A DNA stretch of 64,000 nt from Oscillospiraceae bacterium (lineage in GTDB: Bacteria > Bacillota > Clostridia > Oscillospirales > Ruminococcaceae), in the NCBI GenBank assembly GCA_015067025.1, contig SVNC01000005.1:62001-126000 (forward strand), in the 5' to 3' direction. The notes under the pieces are model-generated. The model was not told where the DNA came from, ran no database searches, and saw only the letters and a program-made list of their open reading frames with translations. Shown in pieces: positions 26,006 through 34,568 of this stretch (its first letter is position 1; every line of letters starts with the position of its first letter). A program made the position numbers and the translations under genes.

Positions 26006-26931
26006 CAGTCATAGACTCCTGCTGAAAGATATCTTTCACCTGTATCAGGAAGAAGGACTATTATATTCTTACCTTCGTTTTCTTGACGCATTGCAAGCTC
26101 TATTGCAGCCCATAATGCCGCACCTGATGATATACCGCAGAGTACACCCTCTTCTCTGACAAGCAGTTTTGCAGTTTTATATGCGTTATCTGTGCTTACT
26201 TTTACTATTTCATCACATAAAGAAAGATTCATATTATCAGGGATAAAACCTGCACCAATACCCTGAATACCATGCGATCCTGCGGGTTCACCTGACAATA
26301 CCGCAGAGGTGTCAGGTTCGACAGCAACCGCCTTTAAATCTGATTTCTGCTCTTTTAAATATTTTGCATTACCTGAAAAGGTACCGCCCGTACCTACACA
26401 AGCAACGAATATGTCAATATTTCCTTCGCTATCCTTCCATATTTCAGGAGCGGTTGTATTATAGTGTGCTTTTGGATTGGCGGGATTTTCAAACTGCCCC
26501 ATAATAACAGAGCCTTCGATTTTAGCGTTTAATTCCTTTGCCTTTGCTATAGCACCGCTCATGCCAAGCTTTCCTTCAGTAAGAACAAGCTCAGCACCAT
26601 AGGCGGCAAGCAACATTCTTCTTTCAACACTCATGGTTTCGGGCATAGTGAGAATTACCTTATAACCCTTAGCAGCGGCACAGCAGGCAAGTCCTATACC
26701 TGTATTGCCGCTTGTAGGTTCAATTATTGTAGCCCCTTTTTTAAGAATTCCCTTGTTTTCTGCATCCTCTATCATAGCTTTACCAACACGATCCTTTACG
26801 CTACCTGCAGGATTCATAAATTCAAGCTTAGCTATGATATTTGCCTTAAGTCCTAATTTTTCTTTTATATTGCAAAGCTCTAAAAGGGGAGTAGAGCCTA
26901 TAAGTTCTGTAATACTTTTATTAATTTTCAT
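26005..26931 (-). CDS. cysK: Cysteine synthase A (O-acetylserine sulfhydrylase)
   Basis: 308 residues. It is a PLP enzyme making cysteine from O-acetylserine and sulfide. The PLP Lys lies in NPAGSVKDR; the substrate loop TSGNTGIGLA, the phosphate-binding GTGGTFSG, GISSGAA and the C-terminal PDTGERYLS are all as expected. Start is ATG 26931 with AAAGGA upstream; an in-frame extension to 26970 has no ribosome site. First gene of a three-gene minus-strand operon. Confidence 0.95.
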   Translation of the reverse strand: MKINKSITELIGSTPLLELCNIKEKLGLKANIIAKLEFMNPAGSVKDRVGKAMIEDAENKGILKKGATIIEPTSGNTGIGLACCAAAKGYKVILTMPETMSVERRMLLAAYGAELVLTEGKLGMSGAIAKAKELNAKIEGSVIMGQFENPANPKAHYNTTAPEIWKDSEGNIDIFVACVGTGGTFSGNAKYLKEQKSDLKAVAVEPDTSAVLSGEPAGSHGIQGIGAGFIPDNMNLSLCDEIVKVSTDNAYKTAKLLVREEGVLCGISSGAALWAAIELAMRQENEGKNIIVLLPDTGERYLSAGVYD

Positions 26932-27049
26932 TTTGTTTATCCTTTCTTCTGAGATATTTTTATAATACACCTATAAATAAAAAAAGTCAACCTAAAATGA
27001 CAATTAGTTACAAGGAAAATTAAGATATGGTAAAGATGAAAATTGGGGG

Positions 27050-27079
27050 TTGACTTTTCACCTTTATTTATGATATAAT
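27050..27079 (+). promoter_or_regulatory. Promoter of the manganese riboswitch and ATPase
   Basis: TTGACT, 18 bases, TATAAT, ending 25 bases before the riboswitch core. Confidence 0.75.
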
Positions 27080-27104
27080 ACGTTATAGTTAAATATTCTC
27101 TATG

Positions 27105-27246
27105 ATAAAAGGGAGTAGCCGGGGAAATTTTTTCCGTGTGATATCGTCAGTACAGCTTTAATCAGCTCGGTATCACGCCGGGCTTTATATAAGCTTATGG
27201 CAAGACTTTTGTCGCATTTTGTTGTGCGGCAGAGGTCTGTTTTTTT
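27105..27246 (+). promoter_or_regulatory. yybP-ykoY manganese riboswitch with terminator
   Basis: The conserved blocks occur in order: AAAGGGAGTAGC, ATCGTCAGTAC, CACGCCGGGC and GGCAAGACTTTT. They match the Mn2+-binding yybP-ykoY aptamer, in which the two loop segments dock around the metal. Downstream, GACTTTTGTCGCA pairs over 13 bp (with G-U pairs) with TGCGGCAGAGGTC and is followed by seven T (27204-27246), giving an intrinsic terminator. Its 5' arm overlaps the aptamer's closing strand CTTTT. Mn2+ binding should therefore prevent the terminator and turn on the ATPase downstream. Confidence 0.9.
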
Positions 27247-27311
27247 ATGCCCACAGTAAAAGAGAATAAAACAGGCCGAAAGGCAAATATTCTTTATTGG
27301 AGGCGTTTTTT

Positions 27312-29921
27312 ATGAACTACTACAGCAACAAGGTTTCCGATGTTTTGACTGAATTACAGACTGCGGAAAACGGACTTTCTTCTGCAAAGGCGGAGGAAAA
27401 CATCGCTAAATACGGCGAAAATAAAATCAGTGAAGGAAAAAGAAAAGGTGTACTTCAGGTATTTTTTGAACAGTTTTTAGACCTGCTTGTAATTATACTT
27501 ATCGTATCAGCTCTTATATCTGTGTTTACTGGTGAAATAGCAAGTACCATCGTTATTATCTGCGTTATCGTTATGAATGCTATACTTGGTACTATCCAGC
27601 ATTTCAAGGCAGAGAAATCTCTCGAAGCCTTAAAGTCGATGTCATCGCCTACGGCTAAGGTCATCCGCGATGGTAATGTTTATGCTCTTCCTGCAACAAG
27701 CATTACTGTAGGTGATGTAATAATGGTAGAACAGGGCGATATAATCCCTGCCGACGGTCGTGTTATTTCTTCCTCATCTCTTCAGGTAAACGAAAGCTCA
27801 CTTACAGGCGAAAGCAACAGTATTGATAAGGTGACGGATGAATTATCAGGTGAAGATATAGCTCTTGGCGACAGAGTGAATATGGTGTACACAGGCTCAC
27901 TCGTTACAGGTGGTAGAGGTATGTTCGTTGTAACAAGCATCGGTATGGAAACAGAGCTTGGTAAGATAGCAGGTCTTATCAATACAGCCCAGAGAAAGAA
28001 AACTCCTTTACAGGTAAGCCTTGATAAATTTTCAAAACAGTTATCAATTATTATTCCCGCACTTTGCCTTATAGTAATGCTTTTGTACGTCGTTCGTGGC
28101 GTAGAGTTTATGGATTCTCTTATGTTTGCGGTAGCTCTTGCAGTAGCGGCAATCCCTGAAGCGTTAAGCTCGATAGTCACGATCGCTCTTGCTATAGGTA
28201 CAAGAAAAATGGCTGAAGAAAATGCCGTTATCAAGGATTTAAAGGCTGTAGAAGGTCTTGGCTGTGTATCTGTTGTCTGCAGTGATAAGACGGGTACATT
28301 AACTCAGAATAAAATGACTGTCCGTGCAGTGTATCAGAATGGAGAAACTCTTGACGCTCACACTGCAATGTGCGGAAATATGACAAAGCTGAAAAACGCT
28401 ATGGCACTTTGCAACGACGCTATCTATACAGACGGCAACGTTATGGGTGACCCTACTGAAACAGCACTTTCTGAATACATGGGCAGCACCGACTATGAAT
28501 GGATAAGAAAAGAATATCCCCGCATTGCTGAAGTTCCCTTTGACAGCGACAGAAAGCTTATGAGTACCTTCCACGAGATGAACGGCGTAAAGACAATGTT
28601 CACAAAGGGTGCTACCGACAATATCGCAAGAAAGCTTACAGGTATCTGTGAAAATGACGTTGTAAGGGATATTACGGATGAAGATATAAAGAACATCCTT
28701 AATGCGGCAGATGAGTTTTCCAATAAGGGTATGCGTGTCCTCGGCTTTGCATATCGTGAGCTTCAGGAAAACGATCCCCTTGATATAACTGAAGAAGAAA
28801 ACTTTATCTTTATTGGTCTTACTGCAATGACTGACCCGCCAAGACTTGAAAGCAAGGCGGCAGTAGCTGACTGCATCAGAGCAGGTATAAAGCCTGTTAT
28901 GATAACGGGTGACCATAAGGTTACAGCCTGTGCCATCGCAAAGGAAATCGGCATTATGCATGATGGGGATACCAGCCTTGACGGTACTGAGCTTGAAAAG
29001 ATGTCAGATGATGAGCTTGATAAGGTGCTCGAAAACGTATCAGTTTATGCTCGTGTATCACCTAATCATAAAATTCGTATAGTAGACCGCTGGCAGAAGA
29101 AGGGCAAGATAGTTGCTATGACAGGTGACGGTGTAAACGATGCTCCTGCACTTAAAAAGGCAGATATCGGCGTTGCTATGGGTATAACGGGTACTCAGGT
29201 GTCTAAGGATGCCGCATCTATGATCCTTATGGATGATAACTTTGCTACTATTATAAAATCTGTTGCTAACGGCAGAGCAATATACGCAAACATCAAGAAT
29301 GCGATTAAATTCCTGCTTTCAGGTAATTTAGCCGGTATCTTTACGGTTTTATATACTGCAATTCCCGGACTTCCTGCACCCTTTACAGCAGTACAGCTTC
29401 TCTTTATCAACCTGCTTACAGACTCTCTTCCTGCTATTGCTATCAGTATGGAAGAATCCGATAAATCGCTCCTCAACGAAAAGCCCCGTGATTCAAAGGC
29501 GTCCTTCCTCACAAGGAAGATGACGACAGGACTTCTTATCGGTGGTGTGCTTATTGCAATATCTACAATCGTTGCATACTGCTTAGGTCTTTCAACACTT
29601 CCCACAGGCGATGGCGTAACAGCCTGTGCAATGGCATTCGTAACACTCTGTCTTGCCCGTCTTTTCCACGGCTTCAACTGCAGAGGTGACAAGTCTATTT
29701 TAGAGCTCGGACTTTTATCAAACAAGATGTCCTTACTTGCTTTCTTTGCGGGACTTACACTTCTTATATGTGCAGTATTTATTCCCGGACTTAATACACT
29801 TTTCGGCACACAGGTACTGACTATTGAACAGTTTGGTATATGTGCAGGACTTGGCTTTATTCCTACACTTTTGATCCAGCTTGGCAGAATTATAAAGAAA
29901 ATGTTTTTTAAGAAAAAGTAA
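27312..29921 (+). CDS. P-type cation ATPase, probable Mn2+ (or Ca2+) exporter
   Basis: 869 residues, P2-type. It shows the actuator motif TGES, phosphorylation motif CSDKTGTLT with Asp near 325, hinge GDGVNDAPALKKADIGVAMG, TM4 AAIPEAL and TM6 FINLLTDSLPAIAIS, as in SERCA-like bacterial pumps. Family members are usually annotated as Ca2+ ATPases. Control by the yybP-ykoY riboswitch points to manganese export, as for YoaB-type pumps. ATG 27312 has GGAGG nine bases upstream. Confidence 0.93.
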   Translation: MNYYSNKVSDVLTELQTAENGLSSAKAEENIAKYGENKISEGKRKGVLQVFFEQFLDLLVIILIVSALISVFTGEIASTIVIICVIVMNAILGTIQHFKAEKSLEALKSMSSPTAKVIRDGNVYALPATSITVGDVIMVEQGDIIPADGRVISSSSLQVNESSLTGESNSIDKVTDELSGEDIALGDRVNMVYTGSLVTGGRGMFVVTSIGMETELGKIAGLINTAQRKKTPLQVSLDKFSKQLSIIIPALCLIVMLLYVVRGVEFMDSLMFAVALAVAAIPEALSSIVTIALAIGTRKMAEENAVIKDLKAVEGLGCVSVVCSDKTGTLTQNKMTVRAVYQNGETLDAHTAMCGNMTKLKNAMALCNDAIYTDGNVMGDPTETALSEYMGSTDYEWIRKEYPRIAEVPFDSDRKLMSTFHEMNGVKTMFTKGATDNIARKLTGICENDVVRDITDEDIKNILNAADEFSNKGMRVLGFAYRELQENDPLDITEEENFIFIGLTAMTDPPRLESKAAVADCIRAGIKPVMITGDHKVTACAIAKEIGIMHDGDTSLDGTELEKMSDDELDKVLENVSVYARVSPNHKIRIVDRWQKKGKIVAMTGDGVNDAPALKKADIGVAMGITGTQVSKDAASMILMDDNFATIIKSVANGRAIYANIKNAIKFLLSGNLAGIFTVLYTAIPGLPAPFTAVQLLFINLLTDSLPAIAISMEESDKSLLNEKPRDSKASFLTRKMTTGLLIGGVLIAISTIVAYCLGLSTLPTGDGVTACAMAFVTLCLARLFHGFNCRGDKSILELGLLSNKMSLLAFFAGLTLLICAVFIPGLNTLFGTQVLTIEQFGICAGLGFIPTLLIQLGRIIKKMFFKKK

Positions 29922-29981
29922 TATTTGTCCCAACTCTGAATATTATAAAACAAGATTATAATATACAGGCTGGTGTAATTG

Positions 29982-30812
29982 ATGAAAAAATCTCACAATA
30001 TAAAGGTATTTGCAAAGGGTGCTGTTATAGGAGGTTCAATGCTCCTGCCCGGGCTTAGCGGCGGCACTCTTGCGATACTTCTTGGTATTTATGATAAGCT
30101 AATAAAATCGGTAAGTGACATTACAAAGAGAATAGATATAAAGCGAAACCTTTTATTTTTATGCATCTTTTCTCTTGGTGGACTTATTGGTGCTATAAGC
30201 TTCTCTCATATACTTTCATCTGTGCTTTCATTGTGGGGCTTTTATCTCAGCTTTTTATTTATGGGTGCAGTAATAGGTACTGTACCCGTTATTTATAAGC
30301 AATCAGGAGCAGACAGATTATCTTTAAAAGACGTATTATCTACCGCTATAGGAGTTATGCTATCCGTTTCAATAAATCTTATCCCTGAAAACGTTATGAA
30401 TATATCCGATATAAATTCTTTCTCAGAATTTTTACTTCTTTTCATAGCAGGGATATTTATTGCTATTGCTCTTATCCTACCCGGAATATCTGTTTCCTAT
30501 ACTCTTCTTATTCTTGGGATATATCAGCGTGTAATTGATGCTGTCAAAAATCTTGATATACTTTATATTCTTCCTATAGCTTTTGGCTGCGTAGTGGGAA
30601 TACTCGGTTTCACGCGACTTCTTGATTATCTGATGACTAAATTTACAAGGTCTGTATATATGATAATAAGTGGCTTTGTAATATCCTGCATACCAAGAAT
30701 TTTCCCAGGGCTTCCTACAGGAGTAGGTTATCTTATAGCGATACCACTTTTAATTGTTGGTTTCTGGGTGGTTTATTCAGTTGCTGGAAAGGCGCAGAAA
30801 AACTTCGTATAA
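29982..30812 (+). CDS. DUF368 protein, PopT-type polyprenyl-phosphate transporter
   Basis: 276 residues with about eight membrane segments. Two inverted half-repeats carry the family signatures LLPGLSGGTLAILLGIYDK and LILPGISVSYTLLILGIYQR. DUF368 proteins, with DedA proteins, are known to recycle undecaprenyl phosphate across the membrane for cell-wall synthesis. The start follows the ATPase stop by 60 bases and I see no terminator between them, so it may be in the same Mn2+-controlled transcript. Confidence 0.88.
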   Translation: MKKSHNIKVFAKGAVIGGSMLLPGLSGGTLAILLGIYDKLIKSVSDITKRIDIKRNLLFLCIFSLGGLIGAISFSHILSSVLSLWGFYLSFLFMGAVIGTVPVIYKQSGADRLSLKDVLSTAIGVMLSVSINLIPENVMNISDINSFSEFLLLFIAGIFIAIALILPGISVSYTLLILGIYQRVIDAVKNLDILYILPIAFGCVVGILGFTRLLDYLMTKFTRSVYMIISGFVISCIPRIFPGLPTGVGYLIAIPLLIVGFWVVYSVAGKAQKNFV

Positions 30813-30822
30813 CGATATAAGA

Positions 30823-30851
30823 TTGACTTCTTTTATTTGCGATGATATAAT
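30823..30851 (+). promoter_or_regulatory. Promoter of the DUF3781 gene
   Basis: TTGACT, 17 bases, TATAAT, 28 bases before the start codon. Confidence 0.7.
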
Positions 30852-30879
30852 TATTGTATAATTAAAAAGGAGTGTTACA

Positions 30880-31128
30880 ATGTCGGATAAAGAGCTTTTG
30901 TTATCGGATATAGATAAGCTTCACACCACCGAGCTTGGTGTAACAAGAATAAAAAGAAATCTCACCCTGCCTGAATGTGATGTTGTAGAATACTGCAAAA
31001 AGAGAATAACCGAAGAAAATACAGTTATATATAAAGAGGGAAAGAACTTTTATTGCGAAAACGGAGATGAACGTATAACCGTCAATTATTACAGCTTCAC
31101 AATAATAACCGCACATAAAAAGAAATGA
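30880..31128 (+). CDS. DUF3781 small protein
   Basis: 82 residues. The pattern KLHTTELGVTRIKRNLTL, VVEYCKKRI and ITVNYYSFTIITAHK is that of the DUF3781 family, small cytosolic proteins common in Clostridia with unknown function. It has its own promoter and an AAGGAG ribosome site. Full length. Confidence 0.8.
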   Translation: MSDKELLLSDIDKLHTTELGVTRIKRNLTLPECDVVEYCKKRITEENTVIYKEGKNFYCENGDERITVNYYSFTIITAHKKK

Positions 31129-31150
31129 CCTTAATATTTCTTTAAAACTA

Positions 31151-31179
31151 TTTACTTTAAGCTTAGTTTATGATACAAT
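31151..31179 (+). promoter_or_regulatory. Promoter of galM
   Basis: TTTACT, 17 bases, TACAAT. Confidence 0.55.
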
Positions 31180-31226
31180 AAATATACAGGTGTGACCTGA
31201 AAATATTAACTCGGAAGGTATATAAA

Positions 31227-32264
31227 ATGAGCACAGAAAAAATTCTCTGGGGCAGCTATGACGGTAAGGACTGCTACCTCGTAACACTTAAAAATAAGAA
31301 TATGACTGCAAGCTTTACAAGCTATGGCGGTGCAATAGTAAATCTTCTCGTTCCCGATAAGAATGGTAATGTAGCAGACGTTGTACTCGGTTATGACGAT
31401 CTTGACGGCTATATAAACGGAGATTCCTGCCAGGGTGCTTTAATCGGCAGATATGCAAACCGTATCGGCGGTGCAAAATTCACATTAAACGGTGAAGAAA
31501 TAAAGATAGCCCCCAACGATAATGATGTAAATCACCTTCACGGCGGTGACGTAGGTTTTAATAAAAAGGTATGGGATATAAAGGAAATAGGTGAAAACGA
31601 AAATCCTTACGTTACCTTTACATATACAAGTGTTGACGGAGAAGAAAACTATCCAGGTACAGCAGTTGTAGACGTTACCTACACATTAACAGAAGATGCT
31701 CTTGAAATTGCTTATAGTGCGGTAAGCGACAAGGATACTATAATGAACTTCACAAACCACGCTTACTTCAATCTTGCAGGCTACAATGCTGATAAGATTC
31801 TCGATCATGAAATTACACTCTACGCTGATAAGTACACTCCCGTTGACGAGCTTCTTATTCCCACAGGCGAAAAGGCAGATGTAAAGGGTACTCCCTTTGA
31901 CTTTACAGTAGCCAAGAAGATAAGAACAGATATGGATAACGGCAGACTTCCCGATGGTTATGACCATAATTTCATTTTAGGCGAAACTATCGAAATGAGA
32001 AAGGCCGCAGAAGCTTATGAGCCTACATCAGGCAGAGTTATGACGACTTATACAGATAAGCCTGCAATCCAGCTTTACATCGGTATCGGATTAAAGGGCG
32101 AAAACGGTAAGAACGGTAGCACAATTGGCAAGTACCAGGGCTTCTGTCTTGAAAGTCAGTATTGCCCCGATACACCCAACAAGCCCCAGTTTAAGCCTTC
32201 CTGTGTATATAAGGCAGGCGAACAGTACAAGTTCACAACTATCTATAAGTTTTCAAATAAGTAA
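31227..32264 (+). CDS. galM: Aldose 1-epimerase (mutarotase)
   Basis: 345 residues of the galactose-mutarotase superfamily. It interconverts alpha and beta anomers of hexoses, supplying alpha-glucose or galactose from beta-linked polysaccharides. ALIGRYANRI, NHLHGG, catalytic-His region NFTNHAYFNLAG, the DG-HNF motif (DGYDHNFIL) and the C-terminal LESQYCPDTPN are all in place. No signal peptide, so cytosolic. GGAAGG precedes ATG 31227. Confidence 0.94.
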   Translation: MSTEKILWGSYDGKDCYLVTLKNKNMTASFTSYGGAIVNLLVPDKNGNVADVVLGYDDLDGYINGDSCQGALIGRYANRIGGAKFTLNGEEIKIAPNDNDVNHLHGGDVGFNKKVWDIKEIGENENPYVTFTYTSVDGEENYPGTAVVDVTYTLTEDALEIAYSAVSDKDTIMNFTNHAYFNLAGYNADKILDHEITLYADKYTPVDELLIPTGEKADVKGTPFDFTVAKKIRTDMDNGRLPDGYDHNFILGETIEMRKAAEAYEPTSGRVMTTYTDKPAIQLYIGIGLKGENGKNGSTIGKYQGFCLESQYCPDTPNKPQFKPSCVYKAGEQYKFTTIYKFSNK

Positions 32265-32274
32265 GAGATAAAGC

Positions 32275-32304
32275 ACCCCCACAGCGTAAGCTGTGGGGGT
32301 TTTG
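32275..32304 (+). terminator. Terminator of galM (bidirectional)
   Basis: ACCCCCACAGC-GTAA-GCTGTGGGGGT is followed by TTTTG. Confidence 0.9.
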
Positions 32305-32308
32305 TGTA

Positions 32309-33058
32309 TCAAAGAGTTTTTGCAATTTCAACTGCAATAAAGAATTTATCCATATCGTGATTAGCACTATACAGATTGTCGAAGCTGTATTCCGGCTCAC
32401 ATAGTACGTCGCCTGTTACAACAAAGTGATACAGATCGATATTGTAAAAATCACATACTGCTTGAATTCCTGCAAGTTCCATCTCAACGGCAATACAACC
32501 TTCGCTTTTCCTTTTTTCTGCAAGCGCCCTTGTTTCACGGAACATTGCGTCCGTTGTCCATATTTTACCTTTTACAATGGGTAAGTCAAGCTTTGTAAAT
32601 ATTTTCTCCATCTTACCGGAGTTTTTAACCTTTATGTAGTCGGAGGGCGGAGCGTAGTGGTATGACATTCCCTCGTCACGGTAAGCATCAGTAGGTATTA
32701 CGTATTTATTGCTTGTTTTCTCCTTGTCAAGAGAACCTGCCGAGCCGAATAATATAAATTTATCTGCTCCCGTTATCCAGTTGATTTCGATAATATCATT
32801 TCCTGCAAGAGTAGAACCGATTTCTGAAAGATAGAAAATGACATTTATATCATTCACGGTCAGAAGGTGAATTGGTCTTATCCTGTTTGCAGCTTTTATC
32901 ATTCCTACGTCTTTATACGGGAAGCTGTCAAGCACCACAGAGTATATTTCTTTTGAAAAAGTACCTATTGCTATATCACAGATTATTCCTTGCTTTCCGA
33001 AAAATGCTTCTGGTGTAATTATAGGCTCGCTTTTGTTATCAAAGGATTCTGTTATCAT
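32309..33058 (-). CDS. Nucleoside phosphorylase family protein
   Basis: 249 residues of the PNP/UDP phosphorylase superfamily: phosphate/ribose segments FGSAGSLD and TTDAMFRET, and the base/ribose motif AVEMELAGIQAVCDF (Met-Glu). Family members cleave purine nucleosides or uridine with phosphate. The sequence is divergent in the N-terminal part, so the substrate is uncertain. It is a single gene on the minus strand. Confidence 0.85.
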   Translation of the reverse strand: MITESFDNKSEPIITPEAFFGKQGIICDIAIGTFSKEIYSVVLDSFPYKDVGMIKAANRIRPIHLLTVNDINVIFYLSEIGSTLAGNDIIEINWITGADKFILFGSAGSLDKEKTSNKYVIPTDAYRDEGMSYHYAPPSDYIKVKNSGKMEKIFTKLDLPIVKGKIWTTDAMFRETRALAEKRKSEGCIAVEMELAGIQAVCDFYNIDLYHFVVTGDVLCEPEYSFDNLYSANHDMDKFFIAVEIAKTL

Positions 33059-33127
33059 TATATTCCTCTTTTCTGTTTGAATTTAATTATATTGATTATA
33101 GCAACGATGCTGATAAATGTCAATAGT

Positions 33128-33157
33128 AAAAAGCAGACGTATAAAACCGTCTGCTTT
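33128..33157 (-). terminator. Terminator beyond the D-lactate-dehydrogenase-like gene
   Basis: AAAGCAGACG pairs with CGTCTGCTTT. The T-run is on the minus strand, so it ends a leftward transcript that would include the GC-rich element at 33258-33419. Confidence 0.7.
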
Positions 33158-33257
33158 CCTTTGATTTATAATGAGTAGTATTCTGTAAAAAACAAATTAT
33201 CGTTTGCATATAATTCCGCTGTTTCGCTTGCTTTAGCTAAGCAAAAATTATAAAAAG

Positions 33258-33419
33258 GCGGGAACGGTCAGCGGCGACACGCCGCAGAGGCAGAACAGCC
33301 AGAAGTGTCACGCCCTAAGACAAAATGTGAGTCATACTGATACGTTTGCCCCCGCCGTCCCGCTATCTTTATATATCGCTTTCTGAAAAAAGGCGGAATT
33401 GAAAGGGGCGTCACGCCCC
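33258..33419. repeat. GC-rich structured intergenic element
   Basis: In an AT-rich neighbourhood, outer arms GCGGGA-A-CGG (33259-33268) and CCG-TCCCGC (33355-33363) enclose a hairpin GCGGC-GACAC-GCCGC (33271-33285) and further GTCACGCC strings. A second unit, GGGGCG-TCA-CGCCCC (33405-33419), abuts the stop codon of the dehydrogenase-like gene. It lies in that gene's 3' region before the terminator at 33128. It looks like a dispersed intergenic repeat or a 3'-UTR RNA; I see no second copy in this window. Confidence 0.5.
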
Positions 33420-34460
33420 TCAGAAGCAGCGGCCTTTGCGACTCTTTCTACACTCGGCAATTCTGCCGGCGTCACATTGATAGCAGATTTCGTTTACTAA
33501 TTCACCGCTACTAAAGAACTTATCGAGATTATCAAGTGTGGTTGTTGCAATGCCTGATAAAGCCTCTTCTGTTAAAAACGCCTGATGTGAGGTCAGAATA
33601 ACGTTCGGCTTTGAAATAAGCAGTGCCAGCACGTCATCGTGTATAATAGTGTTCGAGAAATCTTCAAAGAAGAAATCTCCCTCTTCCTCATATACGTCAA
33701 GTCCTGCACCTCTTACTATGCCGTCGTTAAGTGCATCAAGCAACGCCTGAGAATCGATCAAAGCACCTCTTGACGTATTCACAATGAAGATACCCTTTTT
33801 CATTTTAGAAAAAGCTTCTGCATTTATCATACGATTGTTTTCATCGGTGAGAGGGCAGTGCAGAGAAATGACGTCGGAATTCTTGTAAATAGTGTCAAGA
33901 TCAGCATATTCAAAATCAGCATCTTTAGCAGGAAAGGGATCGTATGCGATGACCTTCATTCCAAGACCCTTACAGATATTAATAAATGCTCTGCCTATCT
34001 TACCTGTACCGATGACACCTGCAGTCTTGCCGTAAAGATCTATACCTGTAAGGCCTGCAATGTTGAAGTTGAAGTCCTTTGTTCTGATAAAGGCTTTGTG
34101 AACTTTTCTGTTTATAGCAAGGAGAAGAGCCATTGCGTGCTCTGCAACTGCGTGAGGGGAGTAGGCAGGAACTCTTACAATATTGATTTTGCCATAAGCC
34201 GCTTTAAAATCCACGTTACTGTAGCCTGCACACCTCATAGCGATTATCTTTACGCCTTTATCGTAAAGTTTGTCGATTGTCTTTTTATCAATGTTATCAT
34301 TAACGAATGCACATACAGCTTCACAACCTTCTGCAAGGACTGCAGTTCTTGAATTCAGCTTTGACTCGATATACTCGATCTCATAGTTTTGGTTTACCGC
34401 ATCAAACGATGCTTTGTCATAGGGTTTTGTGTCATAAAAAGCAACTTTAATCTTTTCCAT
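33420..34460 (-). CDS. D-isomer 2-hydroxyacid dehydrogenase, D-lactate dehydrogenase type
   Basis: 346 residues. The NAD-binding motif GVIGTGKIGRAF, the Arg of NTSRGAL, the Glu of DVYEEEG and the catalytic His of LTSHQAFLT follow the D-LDH pattern, with AMRCAGYSNVD near the active site. It would reduce pyruvate to D-lactate, regenerating NAD during fermentation. The final 18 residues (CDAGRIAECRKSRKGRCF) are Arg/Cys-rich and look foreign to the family; they run into the GC-rich element. Single gene with its own 3' terminator. Confidence 0.88.
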   Translation of the reverse strand: MEKIKVAFYDTKPYDKASFDAVNQNYEIEYIESKLNSRTAVLAEGCEAVCAFVNDNIDKKTIDKLYDKGVKIIAMRCAGYSNVDFKAAYGKINIVRVPAYSPHAVAEHAMALLLAINRKVHKAFIRTKDFNFNIAGLTGIDLYGKTAGVIGTGKIGRAFINICKGLGMKVIAYDPFPAKDADFEYADLDTIYKNSDVISLHCPLTDENNRMINAEAFSKMKKGIFIVNTSRGALIDSQALLDALNDGIVRGAGLDVYEEEGDFFFEDFSNTIIHDDVLALLISKPNVILTSHQAFLTEEALSGIATTTLDNLDKFFSSGELVNEICYQCDAGRIAECRKSRKGRCF

Positions 34461-34525
34461 TTTTGTTTCCTTTCTTTTCTATGTAGCTTTTTTATTATCT
34501 GTTATTTTAACTTGTTTATACAAAT

Positions 34526-34556
34526 GCCCCTTCATAAAGCTACTTTATGAAGGGGC
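34526..34556 (-). terminator. Terminator downstream of the chemoreceptor gene
   Basis: GCCCCTTCATAAAG-CTA-CTTTATGAAGGGGC is a 14-bp perfect stem just past the stop at 34569. Confidence 0.85.
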
Positions 34557-34568
34557 TTAGCTTAGCTA

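Noticed and set aside
28299-28961. 220-codon minus-strand frame inside the ATPase gene
   Set aside because: Antisense shadow of the strongly supported P-type ATPase; no start signals.
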